64,000 nt of DNA. Origin: Massilia mucilaginosa. Its GTDB lineage: Bacteria > Pseudomonadota > Gammaproteobacteria > Burkholderiales > Burkholderiaceae_D. Where the stretch lies: the NCBI RefSeq assembly GCF_011682145.1, contig NZ_WHJH01000026.1, forward strand, positions 19,771 to 83,770, in the 5' to 3' direction. Position numbers and translations under genes: made by a program. The notes beneath the pieces are model-generated. The model was given only the letters and a program-made list of their open reading frames with translations. It was not told the DNA's origin and did not search any database. This document shows, piece by piece, positions 17,719 to 26,734 of this stretch. Position 1 is the first letter of the stretch, and every line of letters begins with the position of its first letter.

Positions 17719-18999
17719 ATGTCCGTGATGTCGCCGTCCAACGGTTTCAGTGTTTTGCGCAACCGAAATTTCTCGTTTTACCTGGCGGCGCGCGTGTTGG
17801 GGACCCTGGCGGTACAGATGCAAAGCGTGGCGATCGGCTGGCAGGTGTACCAGATGACCGGCAGCCTGTTCGACCTGGGCCTGATCGGCCTGGCCCAGTT
17901 CGCCCCTTTCCTGGTGCTGATTTTGCTGGCCGGCCATACCGCCGACCGCTACAACCGGCGCCTGATCATCATTCTGTGCCTCATCACGCAGTTGCTGTGC
18001 GGTTCGCTCCTGCTGGCCTTCACCGTGAGCGGGATCGCCGTGGTGTGGCCGGTGTTCGCGGTCCTGGTGCTGTTCGGCAGCGCGCGCGCTTTCATGATGC
18101 CGGCCACCCAGGCGGTGCTGCGCAATATGGTGCCGAACGAGAGTTTCAGCCAGGCTGTCGCGCTCAGTTCGTCGGCCTTTCACGTCGCCGTCATTGTCGG
18201 ACCGGTGCTCGGCGGCTTGCTGTACATCGCCGGGCCGGCGACCGTGTACATGGCGGCCGCCGCGCTGCTGGTGTTGTCGGTGATCCTGATGACGCTGACC
18301 AAAAGCGCGCCGCAGGCGGTCAACAAGGAGCCGGCCACCTGGCACACGGTGCTGGAAGGATTGCGCTTCGTGTGGTCGCGCCCGATCATGCTGGGCGCCA
18401 TTTCGCTCGATCTGTTCGCGGTGCTGTTCGGCGGCGCCACGGCGCTGCTGCCGGCGTACGCGCACGATGTGCTGCAGGTGGACTCGGCCGGCCTGGGCCT
18501 GCTGCGCACCGCCCCCGGCGTCGGCGCCGCGCTGTGCTCGGTGCTGCTGGCGTTCTATCCAATCCGCCGCCGCGTCGGCGCGTGGATGTTCGGCGGCGTG
18601 GCCGTGTTCGGCCTGGCTACCCTCGTGCTGGGCTGGAGCGCGAGCTTTCCGGTCGCGCTGGCGGCCCTGTTCCTGCTCGGCGCGGGCGATATGGTCAGCG
18701 TCTACGTGCGCCATCTGCTGGTGCAGTTCGAAACGCCGGATGAAATCCGCGGGCGCGTGAGCGCGGTCAATGCGGTGTTCATCGGCGCGTCCAACGAGCT
18801 CGGCGAATTCGAGTCGGGCCTGACCGCCGGCTGGTTCGGCCTGACCCGCGCCATCCTGTTCGGCGGCGCCGCCACCCTGGCGGTCACGGCGATCTGGATC
18901 TTCAAGTTCCCGGTGCTCTCGCGCATGGACCGCTTTCCCCATCACGACAAGGAAGCAGCGGAAGAGGCCGCCGCGCGCGATGCCAAGGCCGGGGCATGA
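17719..18999 (+). CDS. MFS transporter (EntS/TM-effector type)
   Basis: 426-residue inner-membrane exporter-like protein. It begins with a cytoplasmic SNGFSVLRNRNFSFYLAARV segment typical of the EntS/MacB-independent 'transmembrane secretion effector' group. HTADRYNRRLIIILC follows helix 2, and AFMMPATQAVLRNMVP and IRGRVSAVNAVFIGASNELG appear later. It ends with an acidic/Ala-rich cytoplasmic tail. The start at 17719 gives a normal N-terminus; 17659 would add 20 residues. Its stop overlaps the ATG of the GNAT gene by four bases, so the two are coupled. Substrate unknown. Confidence 0.88.
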   Translation: MSVMSPSNGFSVLRNRNFSFYLAARVLGTLAVQMQSVAIGWQVYQMTGSLFDLGLIGLAQFAPFLVLILLAGHTADRYNRRLIIILCLITQLLCGSLLLAFTVSGIAVVWPVFAVLVLFGSARAFMMPATQAVLRNMVPNESFSQAVALSSSAFHVAVIVGPVLGGLLYIAGPATVYMAAAALLVLSVILMTLTKSAPQAVNKEPATWHTVLEGLRFVWSRPIMLGAISLDLFAVLFGGATALLPAYAHDVLQVDSAGLGLLRTAPGVGAALCSVLLAFYPIRRRVGAWMFGGVAVFGLATLVLGWSASFPVALAALFLLGAGDMVSVYVRHLLVQFETPDEIRGRVSAVNAVFIGASNELGEFESGLTAGWFGLTRAILFGGAATLAVTAIWIFKFPVLSRMDRFPHHDKEAAEEAAARDAKAGA

Positions 19000-19487
19000 G
19001 CCTGGCCGCCCATCTGCACGCCTTCGGCGCGCGCGCGCCGCTGCCGGGCGATGCGCCGTTCCTGGCGCGCCTGTACGCGTCGACGCGCCAGGACCTGCTC
19101 GGCAGCGGCCGCGCCGATCCGACCCTGGCGGCCTCGATCATGTCGATGCAGCAGCGCCTGCAAATGGCCGGTTACCGCGCGCGCTTTCCCGATGCCCTGT
19201 ATCTGATCCTGCAGGAGGGCGGCGAGCCGGTGGCGCGCATCGTCGTCGACCATGGGCCGCTGGCGCTGCGCCTGGTCGATATCGCCCTGCTGCCGCAGGC
19301 GCGCGGACGCGGCACCGGCAGCGCGCTGCTGCGCGCGCTGCAGCAATGGGCGGCCGCTCATCAACTGCCGCTGACCTTGTCGGTGCACCGCGGTAACCCG
19401 CAAGCGCGCCGTTTGTACCTGAGCATGGGCTTCGCCATCGAGCGCGCCGACGAGCACGCCGACGCCCTGCGCTGGCAGCCCGCATGA
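18996..19487 (+). CDS. GNAT-family N-acetyltransferase
   Basis: 163 residues; acetyl-CoA-dependent transferase fold. The core motif A is IALLPQARGRGTGSALLRAL (the Q/RxxGxG/A signature), preceded by the strand PVARIVVDHG. The usual NPQARRLYLSMGF stretch near the C-terminus binds the CoA tail. It is translationally coupled to the upstream MFS transporter (ATGA), so it may modify the same compound that the transporter moves, such as a drug or siderophore precursor. That link is inference. Confidence 0.88.
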   Translation: MSLAAHLHAFGARAPLPGDAPFLARLYASTRQDLLGSGRADPTLAASIMSMQQRLQMAGYRARFPDALYLILQEGGEPVARIVVDHGPLALRLVDIALLPQARGRGTGSALLRALQQWAAAHQLPLTLSVHRGNPQARRLYLSMGFAIERADEHADALRWQPA

Positions 19488-19648
19488 CCCGATTTCATTT
19501 GCACTGGGCAATATCAACGAAAGGTGTAATATAGGACTGTGCTTAACGAAGTGCCAACCCTGGCGTGGCGCAGCAATGCGCGCAAGCCGCACATGCAGGT
19601 CAACAAGGGGTTGTGCGAGTACCTTTATGAACAGCCGGGAGTGAGCTT

Positions 19649-20014
19649 ATGCAAATCAACATCAATACCGATAAAACGATCGAACGTCATCAAGGCCTGG
19701 ACGATCATGTGCAATCCGTGGTCTCGGCCGCCGTCTCGCGTTTTAGCGAACACATTACCCGTGTTGAAGTCCACCTCAGCGACGAAAACAGCCAGAAATC
19801 CTCCGACGGCGGCAATCGCTGCCTGCTCGAAGCGCGCGTGACCGGCTATCAGCCGATCGCGGTCAGCGACCACGCGGTCAGCTTGCACCAGGCCATCAGC
19901 GGCGCTGCGGACAAACTCAAGCGCGCCATCGACAGCGCCCTGGGCCGTCTGCACGACAAGCAGCTGCACGCCACGCCGAAGCTGGTGCCTGAACCGGACG
20001 AAGTGAACGAGTAA
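19649..20014 (+). CDS. HPF/RaiA-family ribosome-associated protein
   Basis: 121 residues matching the S30EA fold of ribosome hibernation factors. It has the alternating strands and helices MQININTDKTIERHQGLDDH, ITRVEVHLSDENS, CLLEARVTGYQPIAV and AVSLHQAISGAADKLKRAID. It lacks the C-terminal extension of long HPF, so it would be a short-form homologue. It is set apart from rpoN, so it is not the classical hpf; a second, stress-related copy is likely. GGGAG before the ATG supports the start. Confidence 0.82.
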   Translation: MQININTDKTIERHQGLDDHVQSVVSAAVSRFSEHITRVEVHLSDENSQKSSDGGNRCLLEARVTGYQPIAVSDHAVSLHQAISGAADKLKRAIDSALGRLHDKQLHATPKLVPEPDEVNE

Positions 20015-20105
20015 TTGCCTGACAATCGGGCCAGCGCCTGCCCCCGCGGCAGGCCGGCCTGAGCCAGCGCGAGGCAACACCGGCATGGCACATCCGCTGC
20101 CCAGC

Positions 20106-20900
20106 TCAGAACATCTGCGCCGACTGCGCCATGGCGCGCAGGTAGCGCAAACCAGCCAGCGAACGGCTGCCATACCACGACATCATTTCACCATCGACCA
20201 GATGGACCGGCTTGCCGATCTGCTTTTCCAGCGCGTCCGCGTGGACCTCGGTGAAGCGGTAGGGCTCGGTCGACAGCAGCACGCCGTCAATGCGCGCCAC
20301 CAGTTCCTCGGACCAGGTAAAGCGCGGGTAGCGCGTCGCATCGCCCAGTTGCGGCACGCTCCAGCCGATTTCGGCCATCATGCGGGCGATATAGGTATCG
20401 GCCGAAATGCTCATCCACGGATCTTGCCAGATGCAGTACAGCACTGTCGCCGGGCGGCCTTTGGGCAGCGCCTGCAAGGCCGCGTACTCCGCTTCAAAGT
20501 CGGCGCACCAGGCTTCGGCCTTGTCTCCGGCGCAAAAAATCCCGCCCATCAAGCGCGCCAACGCCAGGTTGTCGCGCGGCGCCAGCGGATGGGTGACGAC
20601 GATGTTCGGCACGAATTCGGCCAGCGCCTCGACCGTCGGCTTGTCGTTTTCGTCGATGTTGACCACCAGATGGGTGGGTGCGAGCTTGCGGATCTTTTCC
20701 AGGTTCACATCCTTGGTGCCGCCGATCTTGGCGATCGACGCCACCTGCCCGGCCGGATGGATGCAAAAGCCGGTGCGCCCGACCAGTTGCCCGGCCAGGC
20801 CGAGGTCGCACAGCAATTCGGTAATCGAGGGCACCAGCGACACGATCCGTGCCGCCGGGTCCGGCGTGTGTTGGGTGCCAAGGGCGTCGGTGAAGTGCAT
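20106..20900 (-). CDS. Cobalamin-binding-type (BtuF-like) substrate-binding protein
   Basis: 264 residues with the helical-backbone metal-receptor fold of class III periplasmic binding proteins: ARIVSLVPSITELLCDLGLA at the N-terminus, GRTGFCIHPAG, GGTKDVNLEKI and APTHLVVNID. The C-terminal lobe has CIWQDPWMSISADTYIARM. These match BtuF-like proteins. No signal peptide is visible at this ATG, and none in the upstream frame, which is odd for an ABC binding protein. No btuCD genes are near. Cytoplasmic binding proteins of this group are common in Burkholderiales and their role is unclear. Confidence 0.82.
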   Translation of the reverse strand: MHFTDALGTQHTPDPAARIVSLVPSITELLCDLGLAGQLVGRTGFCIHPAGQVASIAKIGGTKDVNLEKIRKLAPTHLVVNIDENDKPTVEALAEFVPNIVVTHPLAPRDNLALARLMGGIFCAGDKAEAWCADFEAEYAALQALPKGRPATVLYCIWQDPWMSISADTYIARMMAEIGWSVPQLGDATRYPRFTWSEELVARIDGVLLSTEPYRFTEVHADALEKQIGKPVHLVDGEMMSWYGSRSLAGLRYLRAMAQSAQMF

Positions 20901-20993
20901 GATAGGGATGGTTCAATTCGAATGACGCTATTGGAACACTGATATGATGCAAACGCCAATGGTTATAGCGGCGCATACTTGACCGGAGAGACT

Positions 20994-21962
20994 ATGTTGG
21001 AACAGATCGGCACCTTCGCAGCATCGAGCTACACCATCCGCGACCTGCATTTGTTCCGCGACATCGACGACGAACAGATCGCGCAAGCGCTGGCCGAGTG
21101 CGCCGTGATCCGGCTCGACACCGGCGCCACGGTCGAAGACAGCAACCGCGCGCGCCTGTACATCGTGCTGCGCGGCGCGCTGGCGGTCGAGGCCGACACC
21201 CGCAACGGCATGGCCGACGGCACCGTCAGCAAGATCTTGCCGGGCGAGAGCGTGGGCGAGCAATCGGTGCTGGACGAAGCGGCCAACCTGGCCTCGATCA
21301 GCGCGCTCGAAGAAACCGAGCTGCTGGTCATCGAAGGCGAACTGGTGTGGAAGCTGATCGACCAGTCGAACGGCCTGGCGCGCAACCTGCTGCGCCTGCT
21401 GTCGTTCCGCATCCGGGCCGCCAACGCGCTGCTGCGGCGGCGCCAGAAGCTGGGCGAATTCTACCGCCAGCTGTCGATGAACGATGGCTTGACCGGGCTG
21501 TACAACCGGGCCTGGATGAACGACATGCTGCCCAAGCTGATCGCCACCGCGCACCGTGCCGGCACGCCGCTGGCGCTGGTGATGCTCGACCTCGACCACT
21601 TCAAGCTGTTCAACGATACCCACGGCCACCTGGCCGGCGACGATGCCCTGCGCGCGGCGGCCGATGTGATTTCGACGGCGCTGCGCCCGTCCGATTTTGC
21701 GCTGCGCTACGGCGGCGAGGAACTCATGGTGATCCTGCCCGAAACGCCGGAAGCGCTGGCCGTGATGGTGGCCGACCGCCTGTGCGCGCGCATGCGCGAA
21801 GCGCCGATTTTCCGCGACATGCGCGTTCCCCTGCCGCACATCACTGCCTCGTTCGGCGTGGCCTTGCTGGAGCCGGGCATGGATGACAGCGCCCTGATCG
21901 CAGCGGCCGACGCCGCCTTGTACCGCGCCAAGGATGGCGGACGCAACCGCGTTTCGCGCTGA
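20994..21962 (+). CDS. Cyclic-nucleotide-binding-like domain + GGDEF diguanylate cyclase
   Basis: 322 residues. Residues ~15-130 form a cNMP/CRP-type beta-barrel domain (LFRDIDDEQIAQALAECAVI, LYIVLRGALAVE, PGESVGEQSVLDEA). A helical linker is followed by a GGDEF domain from ~165 with LTGLYNRAWMNDML, LDLDHFKLFNDTHGHLAGDD and the active site GGEEL. The inhibitory I-site RxxD is present as RPSD, exactly five residues before GGEEL. It is therefore probably an active, feedback-inhibited c-di-GMP synthase, with activity gated by ligand or protein contact at the barrel. GGAGAG before the ATG at 20994 fixes the start. Confidence 0.92.
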   Translation: MLEQIGTFAASSYTIRDLHLFRDIDDEQIAQALAECAVIRLDTGATVEDSNRARLYIVLRGALAVEADTRNGMADGTVSKILPGESVGEQSVLDEAANLASISALEETELLVIEGELVWKLIDQSNGLARNLLRLLSFRIRAANALLRRRQKLGEFYRQLSMNDGLTGLYNRAWMNDMLPKLIATAHRAGTPLALVMLDLDHFKLFNDTHGHLAGDDALRAAADVISTALRPSDFALRYGGEELMVILPETPEALAVMVADRLCARMREAPIFRDMRVPLPHITASFGVALLEPGMDDSALIAAADAALYRAKDGGRNRVSR

Positions 21963-22045
21963 AAGCACGCCCCACGGGGCGTCAATCTGTGTACCATATG
22001 GGTCCGCCCCTGCCGCCGTCGAGATTCTGACCGCAACATTCAGAA

Positions 22046-22128
22046 CCGTCATTCCCGCGCAGGCGGGAATCCAAGGCAATGTCGATTAGCGTACATGCCT
22101 TGGATTCCCGCCTTCGCGGGAATGACGG
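22046..22128. repeat. Palindromic GGCGGGAATCC repeat
   Basis: CCGTCATTCCCGCGCAGGCG and its inverted partner ending at 22128 frame a hairpin whose inner arms are GGCGGGAATCCAAGGCA and TGCCTTGGATTCCCGCC. Same family as the element at 5141-5212. Confidence 0.85.
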
Positions 22129-22208
22129 AACTGAGGGTAGTGGATAGCCGCAGGGTCCGTCCCGGACGACCCACGTCCTCCGGGCTGCAACTTATTGATC
22201 GACGTTCC

Positions 22209-23657
22209 ATGACCAACCATACTTTTCTCTGGCACGACTACGAAACCTTCGGCGCCCAGCCGCGCCGCGACCGTCCCGCGCAGTTCGCCGCGATCCGCAC
22301 CGATGCCGCCCTGAACGAAATCGGCGAGCCGATCATGCTGTACTGCCAGCCGGCCCCGGATTTCCTGCCCGACCCGCAAGCGTGCCTGATCACCGGCATC
22401 ACGCCGCAGCAATGCCTGGAAATGGGCGTGCCGGAGCATCAGTTCGCGGCCACCATCGAGGCGGCCTTCAGCCAGGCAGGCACCATCGGCGTGGGCTACA
22501 ACACCATCCGTTTCGACGACGAAATCACCCGCTTCCTGTTCTGGCGCAACCTGATCGACCCGTACGCGCGCGAGTGGCAGCATCATTGCGGGCGCTGGGA
22601 CTTGCTCGACGTGGTGCGCATGACCTACGCACTGCGTCCGGAAGGCATCGAATGGCCGATGCGCGAGGATGGCAAGCCGAGTTTCAAACTGGAGCACCTG
22701 GCCAAGGCCAACGGTTTGCTGCACGAGTCCGCGCACGATGCGCTGTCGGACGTGCGCGCCACCATCGCGCTGGCGCGCCTGATCCGCGACAGGCAGCCCA
22801 AGCTGTTCGATTTTTGCCTGGCCCTGCACAAGAAAGACAAGGTCGCCTCGGAAATGGGCATGCATCTGGCGGCGGCGCAGCGCCAACCCTTCCTGCACGT
22901 GTCGGGCATGTTCCCGACCGAGCGCGGCTGCATCGGCCTGGTGTGGCCGCTGGCGACGCATCCGACCAACAAGAATGAAGTGCTGGTGTGGGATTGCAGC
23001 TACGATCCGACCGAGCTGTTCGGGCTCGATGCCGACACCATCCGCCTGCGCATGTTCACGCGCTCGGCCGACCTGCCGGAAGGCGTGACGCGCTTGCCGA
23101 TCAAGAGCATCCATGTGAACAAGTCACCGATGCTGGTGGGTAACCTCAAGACCTTGAGTACCGAGATGGCGCGGAAATGGGGCATCGATATCGAGCAGGC
23201 ACGCGCGTTCGCGGCGGTGGCGGCGGCGGGGCCGGACATGGGGGCCTTGTGGGCGCAGGTGTACCAGCGGCCGGGGGCGCAGGAGAGCGTGGATGTGGAT
23301 GAGGATCTGTACGGCGGGTTTATCGGCAGCGGCGACCGGCGCAAGCTGGAGTCCTTGCGGGCAGAGACGCCGGAGAAGCTGACCAAGGCCAGGCCCTCGT
23401 TCGAGGATCAGCGGCTGGTGGAGCTGGTGTTCAGGTATCGCGCGCGCAATTTCCCGGCGTTGTTGAATGAAGCCGAAGCGCAGCGGTGGGAAGAGCACCG
23501 CGCGGCCAGGCTGTTCGACGGGGAAGGCGGGGCGCGGACGATCGAGCAGTTGTTTGCGGAGATCGATACCTTGTCGGAAGACGCGGATGAGCGGGCCGAG
23601 GAGATTCTGGGGACCTTGTACGATTACGCGGAGGCGATTGCGCCGAGCAGGTATTAA
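22209..23657 (+). CDS. sbcB: Exodeoxyribonuclease I
   Basis: 3'-5' single-strand DNA exonuclease used in recombination and mismatch repair, cytoplasmic. 482 residues, close to the E. coli enzyme (475). The DEDD catalytic residues are visible: FLWHDYETFG at the N-terminus, GVGYNTIRFDDEITRF, and ESAHDALSDVRAT. The C-terminal ExoI SH3-like and helical domains follow. I start at MTNHTFLWHDYE (22209); the upstream in-frame codons belong to the palindromic repeat. Confidence 0.96.
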   Translation: MTNHTFLWHDYETFGAQPRRDRPAQFAAIRTDAALNEIGEPIMLYCQPAPDFLPDPQACLITGITPQQCLEMGVPEHQFAATIEAAFSQAGTIGVGYNTIRFDDEITRFLFWRNLIDPYAREWQHHCGRWDLLDVVRMTYALRPEGIEWPMREDGKPSFKLEHLAKANGLLHESAHDALSDVRATIALARLIRDRQPKLFDFCLALHKKDKVASEMGMHLAAAQRQPFLHVSGMFPTERGCIGLVWPLATHPTNKNEVLVWDCSYDPTELFGLDADTIRLRMFTRSADLPEGVTRLPIKSIHVNKSPMLVGNLKTLSTEMARKWGIDIEQARAFAAVAAAGPDMGALWAQVYQRPGAQESVDVDEDLYGGFIGSGDRRKLESLRAETPEKLTKARPSFEDQRLVELVFRYRARNFPALLNEAEAQRWEEHRAARLFDGEGGARTIEQLFAEIDTLSEDADERAEEILGTLYDYAEAIAPSRY

Positions 23658-23669
23658 TTATCCTGTCGC

Positions 23670-23743
23670 CGCTAGCTCGTCGTTCCCGGCCTCGGCGGCC
23701 CCCTTGGCGGGAAGGACGGTTTGGAAGCTAGCGGGAACGACGA
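23670..23743. repeat. Degenerate palindromic repeat with GCTAGC ends
   Basis: CGTCGTTCCCGGCCTCGGCG and GCTAGCGGGAACGACGA form an imperfect hairpin between convergent sbcB and pyrF. GCTAGC occurs on both sides. It is probably a diverged member of the GGCGGGAATCC family. Confidence 0.6.
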
Positions 23744-23744
23744 T

Positions 23745-24563
23745 CTAGCGATACAAATTGATCGCGTCGCGCGTCTCGGTCGCCACCCGGCGCGCAGCCG
23801 CGGCGAAATCCTCGCTCCCCTGCGGCGCCGCATACAAAATCGCGCGCGAGGAGTTGATCATCATGCCGGCGCCGCCAGCCGTGCGGCCCGACCTGACGGT
23901 CGCTTCCACATCCCCACCCTGGGCACCCACGCCCGGCACCAGCAGCGGCATCTCGCCCACGATCGCCCGCACCTGCGCCAGTTCTTCCGGAAAGGTCGCT
24001 CCCACCACCAGCGCGCACTGCCCGTTCTTGTTCCACTTGTCGGCCACCATGCGCGCCACATGCTGGTACAGCGGCTTGCCGTCGGCCATCAGGAACTGCA
24101 GATCCGATCCGCCCGGATTGGACGTGCGGCACAGCACGATGGCGCCGCGGTCGGTCCATTCCATGTACGGCTCGACCGAATCGAAACCCATGTAGGGGTT
24201 GACCGTCACCGCATCGGCCCCATAGCGGTCGAACGCTTCGCGCGCGTACTGGCGCGCGGTGGCGCCGATGTCGCCGCGCTTGGCGTCGAGAATCAGGGGG
24301 ATGTGCGGATAATGCTGGCGCGCATAGGCGCAAATGCGCTCGAGCTGCCCCTCCGCGCCCAGCGCGGCAAAGTAAGCGATCTGCGGCTTGAAGGAACAGG
24401 CCAGGTCCGCCGTGGCGTCGATGATTTCCTTGCAAAACAGGTAAATCGGGTCCGGCTCGTTTGCCAGTTGCGCCGGGAAACGCGACAGGTCGGGGTCCAG
24501 GCCCACGCACAGCAGGGAGTTGTTGGTGGTCCAGGCGGCGGACAGCTTGTTGATAAAGTTCAC
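23745..24563 (-). CDS. pyrF: Orotidine 5'-phosphate decarboxylase (type 2)
   Basis: Last step of de novo UMP synthesis, cytoplasmic. 272 residues, in the length range of the group 2 (longer) bacterial enzymes. The signature is [20 protein letters not shown]; the catalytic Lys and Asp are in [23 protein letters not shown] at the N-terminus and [15 protein letters not shown] and [12 protein letters not shown] later are typical. The GTG at 24563 is preceded by GAGG eleven bases upstream, and the extra upstream codons are Arg-rich and unlike the family. Confidence 0.95.
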   Translation of the reverse strand: MNFINKLSAAWTTNNSLLCVGLDPDLSRFPAQLANEPDPIYLFCKEIIDATADLACSFKPQIAYFAALGAEGQLERICAYARQHYPHIPLILDAKRGDIGATARQYAREAFDRYGADAVTVNPYMGFDSVEPYMEWTDRGAIVLCRTSNPGGSDLQFLMADGKPLYQHVARMVADKWNKNGQCALVVGATFPEELAQVRAIVGEMPLLVPGVGAQGGDVEATVRSGRTAGGAGMMINSSRAILYAAPQGSEDFAAAARRVATETRDAINLYR

Positions 24564-24711
24564 AGGACAGCCTCGTAGTCGATTACAAACCCGCCATTGT
24601 AACCTTCCCCTTCCCCTCCCCGCCCGCCGCCACGCACGTTTGAAAAGTCGTCTTGTTGGCATTTAGGGTATATTTTTGACCATTCGACAACTTGCTACGG
24701 ACGGAAATACC

Positions 24712-25323
24712 ATGACAAACAATGCATTCGCACGCTGCGCACGGGTGTTGCTGACCCTGGCACTGACAGGAACACTCCTGTCCGGCTGCGGCTACAACGA
24801 GTTCCAGACCAAGGATGAAGCCACCAAAGCAGCCTGGGGCGAAGTCGTCAACCAGTACCAGCGCCGCGCCGACCTGATTCCGAATCTGGTCAACACGGTC
24901 AAGGGTTACGCCAACCACGAAAAAGAAACGCTGGAATCGGTCACGCGCGCGCGCGCCGCCGCCACCAGCATCCAGGTCACGCCCGAGGTGCTCAACGATC
25001 CGGAAGCGTTCAAGAAATTCCAGCAGGCCCAGGGCGAGCTGTCCGGCGCCCTGTCGCGCCTGATGGTGGTAGCCGAGAAATATCCCGACCTGAAGGCCGA
25101 CGCCAGCTTCCGCGACCTGCAGTCGCAACTGGAAGGCACCGAGAACCGCATTACCGTCGCGCGCCAGCGTTACATCGTCACGGTGCAGGATTACAACGTT
25201 CAGGTACGCAAGTTCCCGACCAACCTGACCGCGATGATGTTCGGCTATGAAACCAAGCCGTCGTTCACTGTCGAAAACGAAAAGGCGATTTCGACCGCCC
25301 CGGCCGTGAACTTTGGCAAGTAA
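24712..25323 (+). CDS. LemA family lipoprotein
   Basis: 203-residue membrane-anchored protein. The lipoprotein signal ends with the lipobox LLSGC near residue 25. The LemA-type helical bundle follows, with YQRRADLIPNLVNTVKGYAN, HEKETLESVTRARAAA, and QSQLEGTENRITVARQRYI. LemA proteins are of unclear role and commonly lie before TPM-domain genes, exactly as here. It heads a three-gene operon with two TPM proteins; the next ATG is only a few bases past the stop. Confidence 0.92.
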   Translation: MTNNAFARCARVLLTLALTGTLLSGCGYNEFQTKDEATKAAWGEVVNQYQRRADLIPNLVNTVKGYANHEKETLESVTRARAAATSIQVTPEVLNDPEAFKKFQQAQGELSGALSRLMVVAEKYPDLKADASFRDLQSQLEGTENRITVARQRYIVTVQDYNVQVRKFPTNLTAMMFGYETKPSFTVENEKAISTAPAVNFGK

Positions 25324-25327
25324 GCCG

Positions 25328-26119
25328 ATGAAGCTGCTGCGTTATCTCTGGCTGCTGGCCCTGGCGTTCGGCCTGGGCCTCGGCGCCACCGCGCATGCCC
25401 AGCTGGCGCCGGTGCCGACCCTGAGCACCCATGTCACCGACCAGGCCGGCATGCTGAGCGCGGAACAGCGCGCCAAACTGGAAGCCGTGCTGACGGATTA
25501 CGAAAGCAAGACCGGCAGCCAGATCGCGGTGCTGCTGGTCAAGACGACGGCGCCGGAACAGATCGAGCAGTACAGCATCCGCGTGACCGATGCCTGGAAG
25601 CTCGGCCGCAAGGGCGTCGACGACGGCGTGCTGCTGGTGGTGGCGCCCGACAATCCGCCGGCCCTGCGGCGCTTGCGCATCGAGGCCGGGCGTGGCGTGC
25701 AAGGCGTGCTGACCGATGCGCAATCGAAGCGCATCTTGCAGGATGTGATCGCTCCGCATTTCCAGCAGAAACAGTTTTATGACGGCCTGGTGGCCGGCGT
25801 GGGCGCGATTGCGACCCTGCTCAACGCCGAGCAGTTCCCGGCACCGCCTCAGGCACAGCGCCCGGCGCAGGAGTCGGGCGGCGGCGGCATGCTGGTGCCG
25901 CTGATCCTGTTCGGCGCCATTGCGCTGGCATCGATGCTGCGGCCGCGCCGTTCGCGCCTGGGCAGCGGCGGCTGGAGCAGCGGTGCGACCGGCTTCATCA
26001 TCGGCAGCGCGCTTGGCGGCCTTGGCCGTGGCGGCGGTGGCGGCGGTGGTTTTTCCGGCGGCGGGTTTTCCGGCGGCGGCGGCAGTTTTGACGGCGGCGG
26101 CGCCTCGGGAGATTGGTAA
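25328..26119 (+). CDS. TPM domain protein (YgcG-like), membrane
   Basis: 263 residues: signal peptide (MKLLRYLWLLALAFGLGLGA), then a TPM/phosphatase domain (residues ~35-170, LSTHVTDQAGMLSAEQRAKL, TGSQIAVLLVKTTAPE, GVDDGVLLVVAPDNP). A hydrophobic helix follows (MLVPLILFGAIALASML) and a long Gly-rich tail ending FDGGGASGDW. This is the architecture of YgcG proteins, linked in the literature to LemA and photosystem-repair-like or phosphatase roles. It overlaps the next TPM gene start by one base (TAATG). Confidence 0.9.
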   Translation: MKLLRYLWLLALAFGLGLGATAHAQLAPVPTLSTHVTDQAGMLSAEQRAKLEAVLTDYESKTGSQIAVLLVKTTAPEQIEQYSIRVTDAWKLGRKGVDDGVLLVVAPDNPPALRRLRIEAGRGVQGVLTDAQSKRILQDVIAPHFQQKQFYDGLVAGVGAIATLLNAEQFPAPPQAQRPAQESGGGGMLVPLILFGAIALASMLRPRRSRLGSGGWSSGATGFIIGSALGGLGRGGGGGGGFSGGGFSGGGGSFDGGGASGDW

Positions 26120-26658
26120 TGAGTCAGTCCGCCACATCGACAAGCGCTTCGCGCCTGGCGCCTCGCGCAGCGCGTATCTGGCGCCACTGGCGCAGCACGC
26201 AGGCAAAAGGCCGCCGCGCGTTTCCGCCGGAAACGCTGGACGCGATCGGCAAGGCCATCACGGCCGGCGAACAAACCCATCGCAGCGAACTGCGCCTGAT
26301 CGTCGAGACCGGCATGCCGTTCGACGCCTTGTGGGCCGGCATGGGCATCCGCGAACGCGCGATTGCCTTGTTTGCGGAATATGGCATCTGGGATACGGAA
26401 GACAATTGCGGCGTGCTGGTCTACGTGAACCTGGCCGAGCATAAGGTCGAAATCGTGACCGACCGCAACGTCGGGCGCAAGATCGACAATATCGTCTGGA
26501 AACGCATTTGCGCGACGATGACGCAGGGCTTTGCGCGTGGCGAATTCCATGCCGCCACCCTCGCTGCATTGGAGCAAGTCAACGCTTTGCTGGCCGAACA
26601 CTTTCCGGCCAATGGCGTGCGCGCCAATGAGTTGCCGGATCGCCCCATCATGCTGTGA
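26119..26658 (+). CDS. Second TPM domain protein
   Basis: 179 residues with no signal peptide. It has the TPM fold in a shorter form: AIGKAITAGEQTHRSELRLI, ALWAGMGIRERAIALFAEYG, WDTEDNCGVLVYVNLAEHKV and DRNVGRKIDNIVWKRICATM. It is coupled to the upstream TPM gene through a TAATG overlap. LemA with one or two TPM proteins is a recurrent module in Betaproteobacteria; a joint envelope function is likely but not known. Confidence 0.88.
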   Translation: MSQSATSTSASRLAPRAARIWRHWRSTQAKGRRAFPPETLDAIGKAITAGEQTHRSELRLIVETGMPFDALWAGMGIRERAIALFAEYGIWDTEDNCGVLVYVNLAEHKVEIVTDRNVGRKIDNIVWKRICATMTQGFARGEFHAATLAALEQVNALLAEHFPANGVRANELPDRPIML

Positions 26659-26734
26659 CGCAGCGCAAAAAACCCGCCGCCGGGCGCGCTGTGTGGTTAA
26701 AATTCGCTATTCCGCACCACATTGAAAGCAATAC

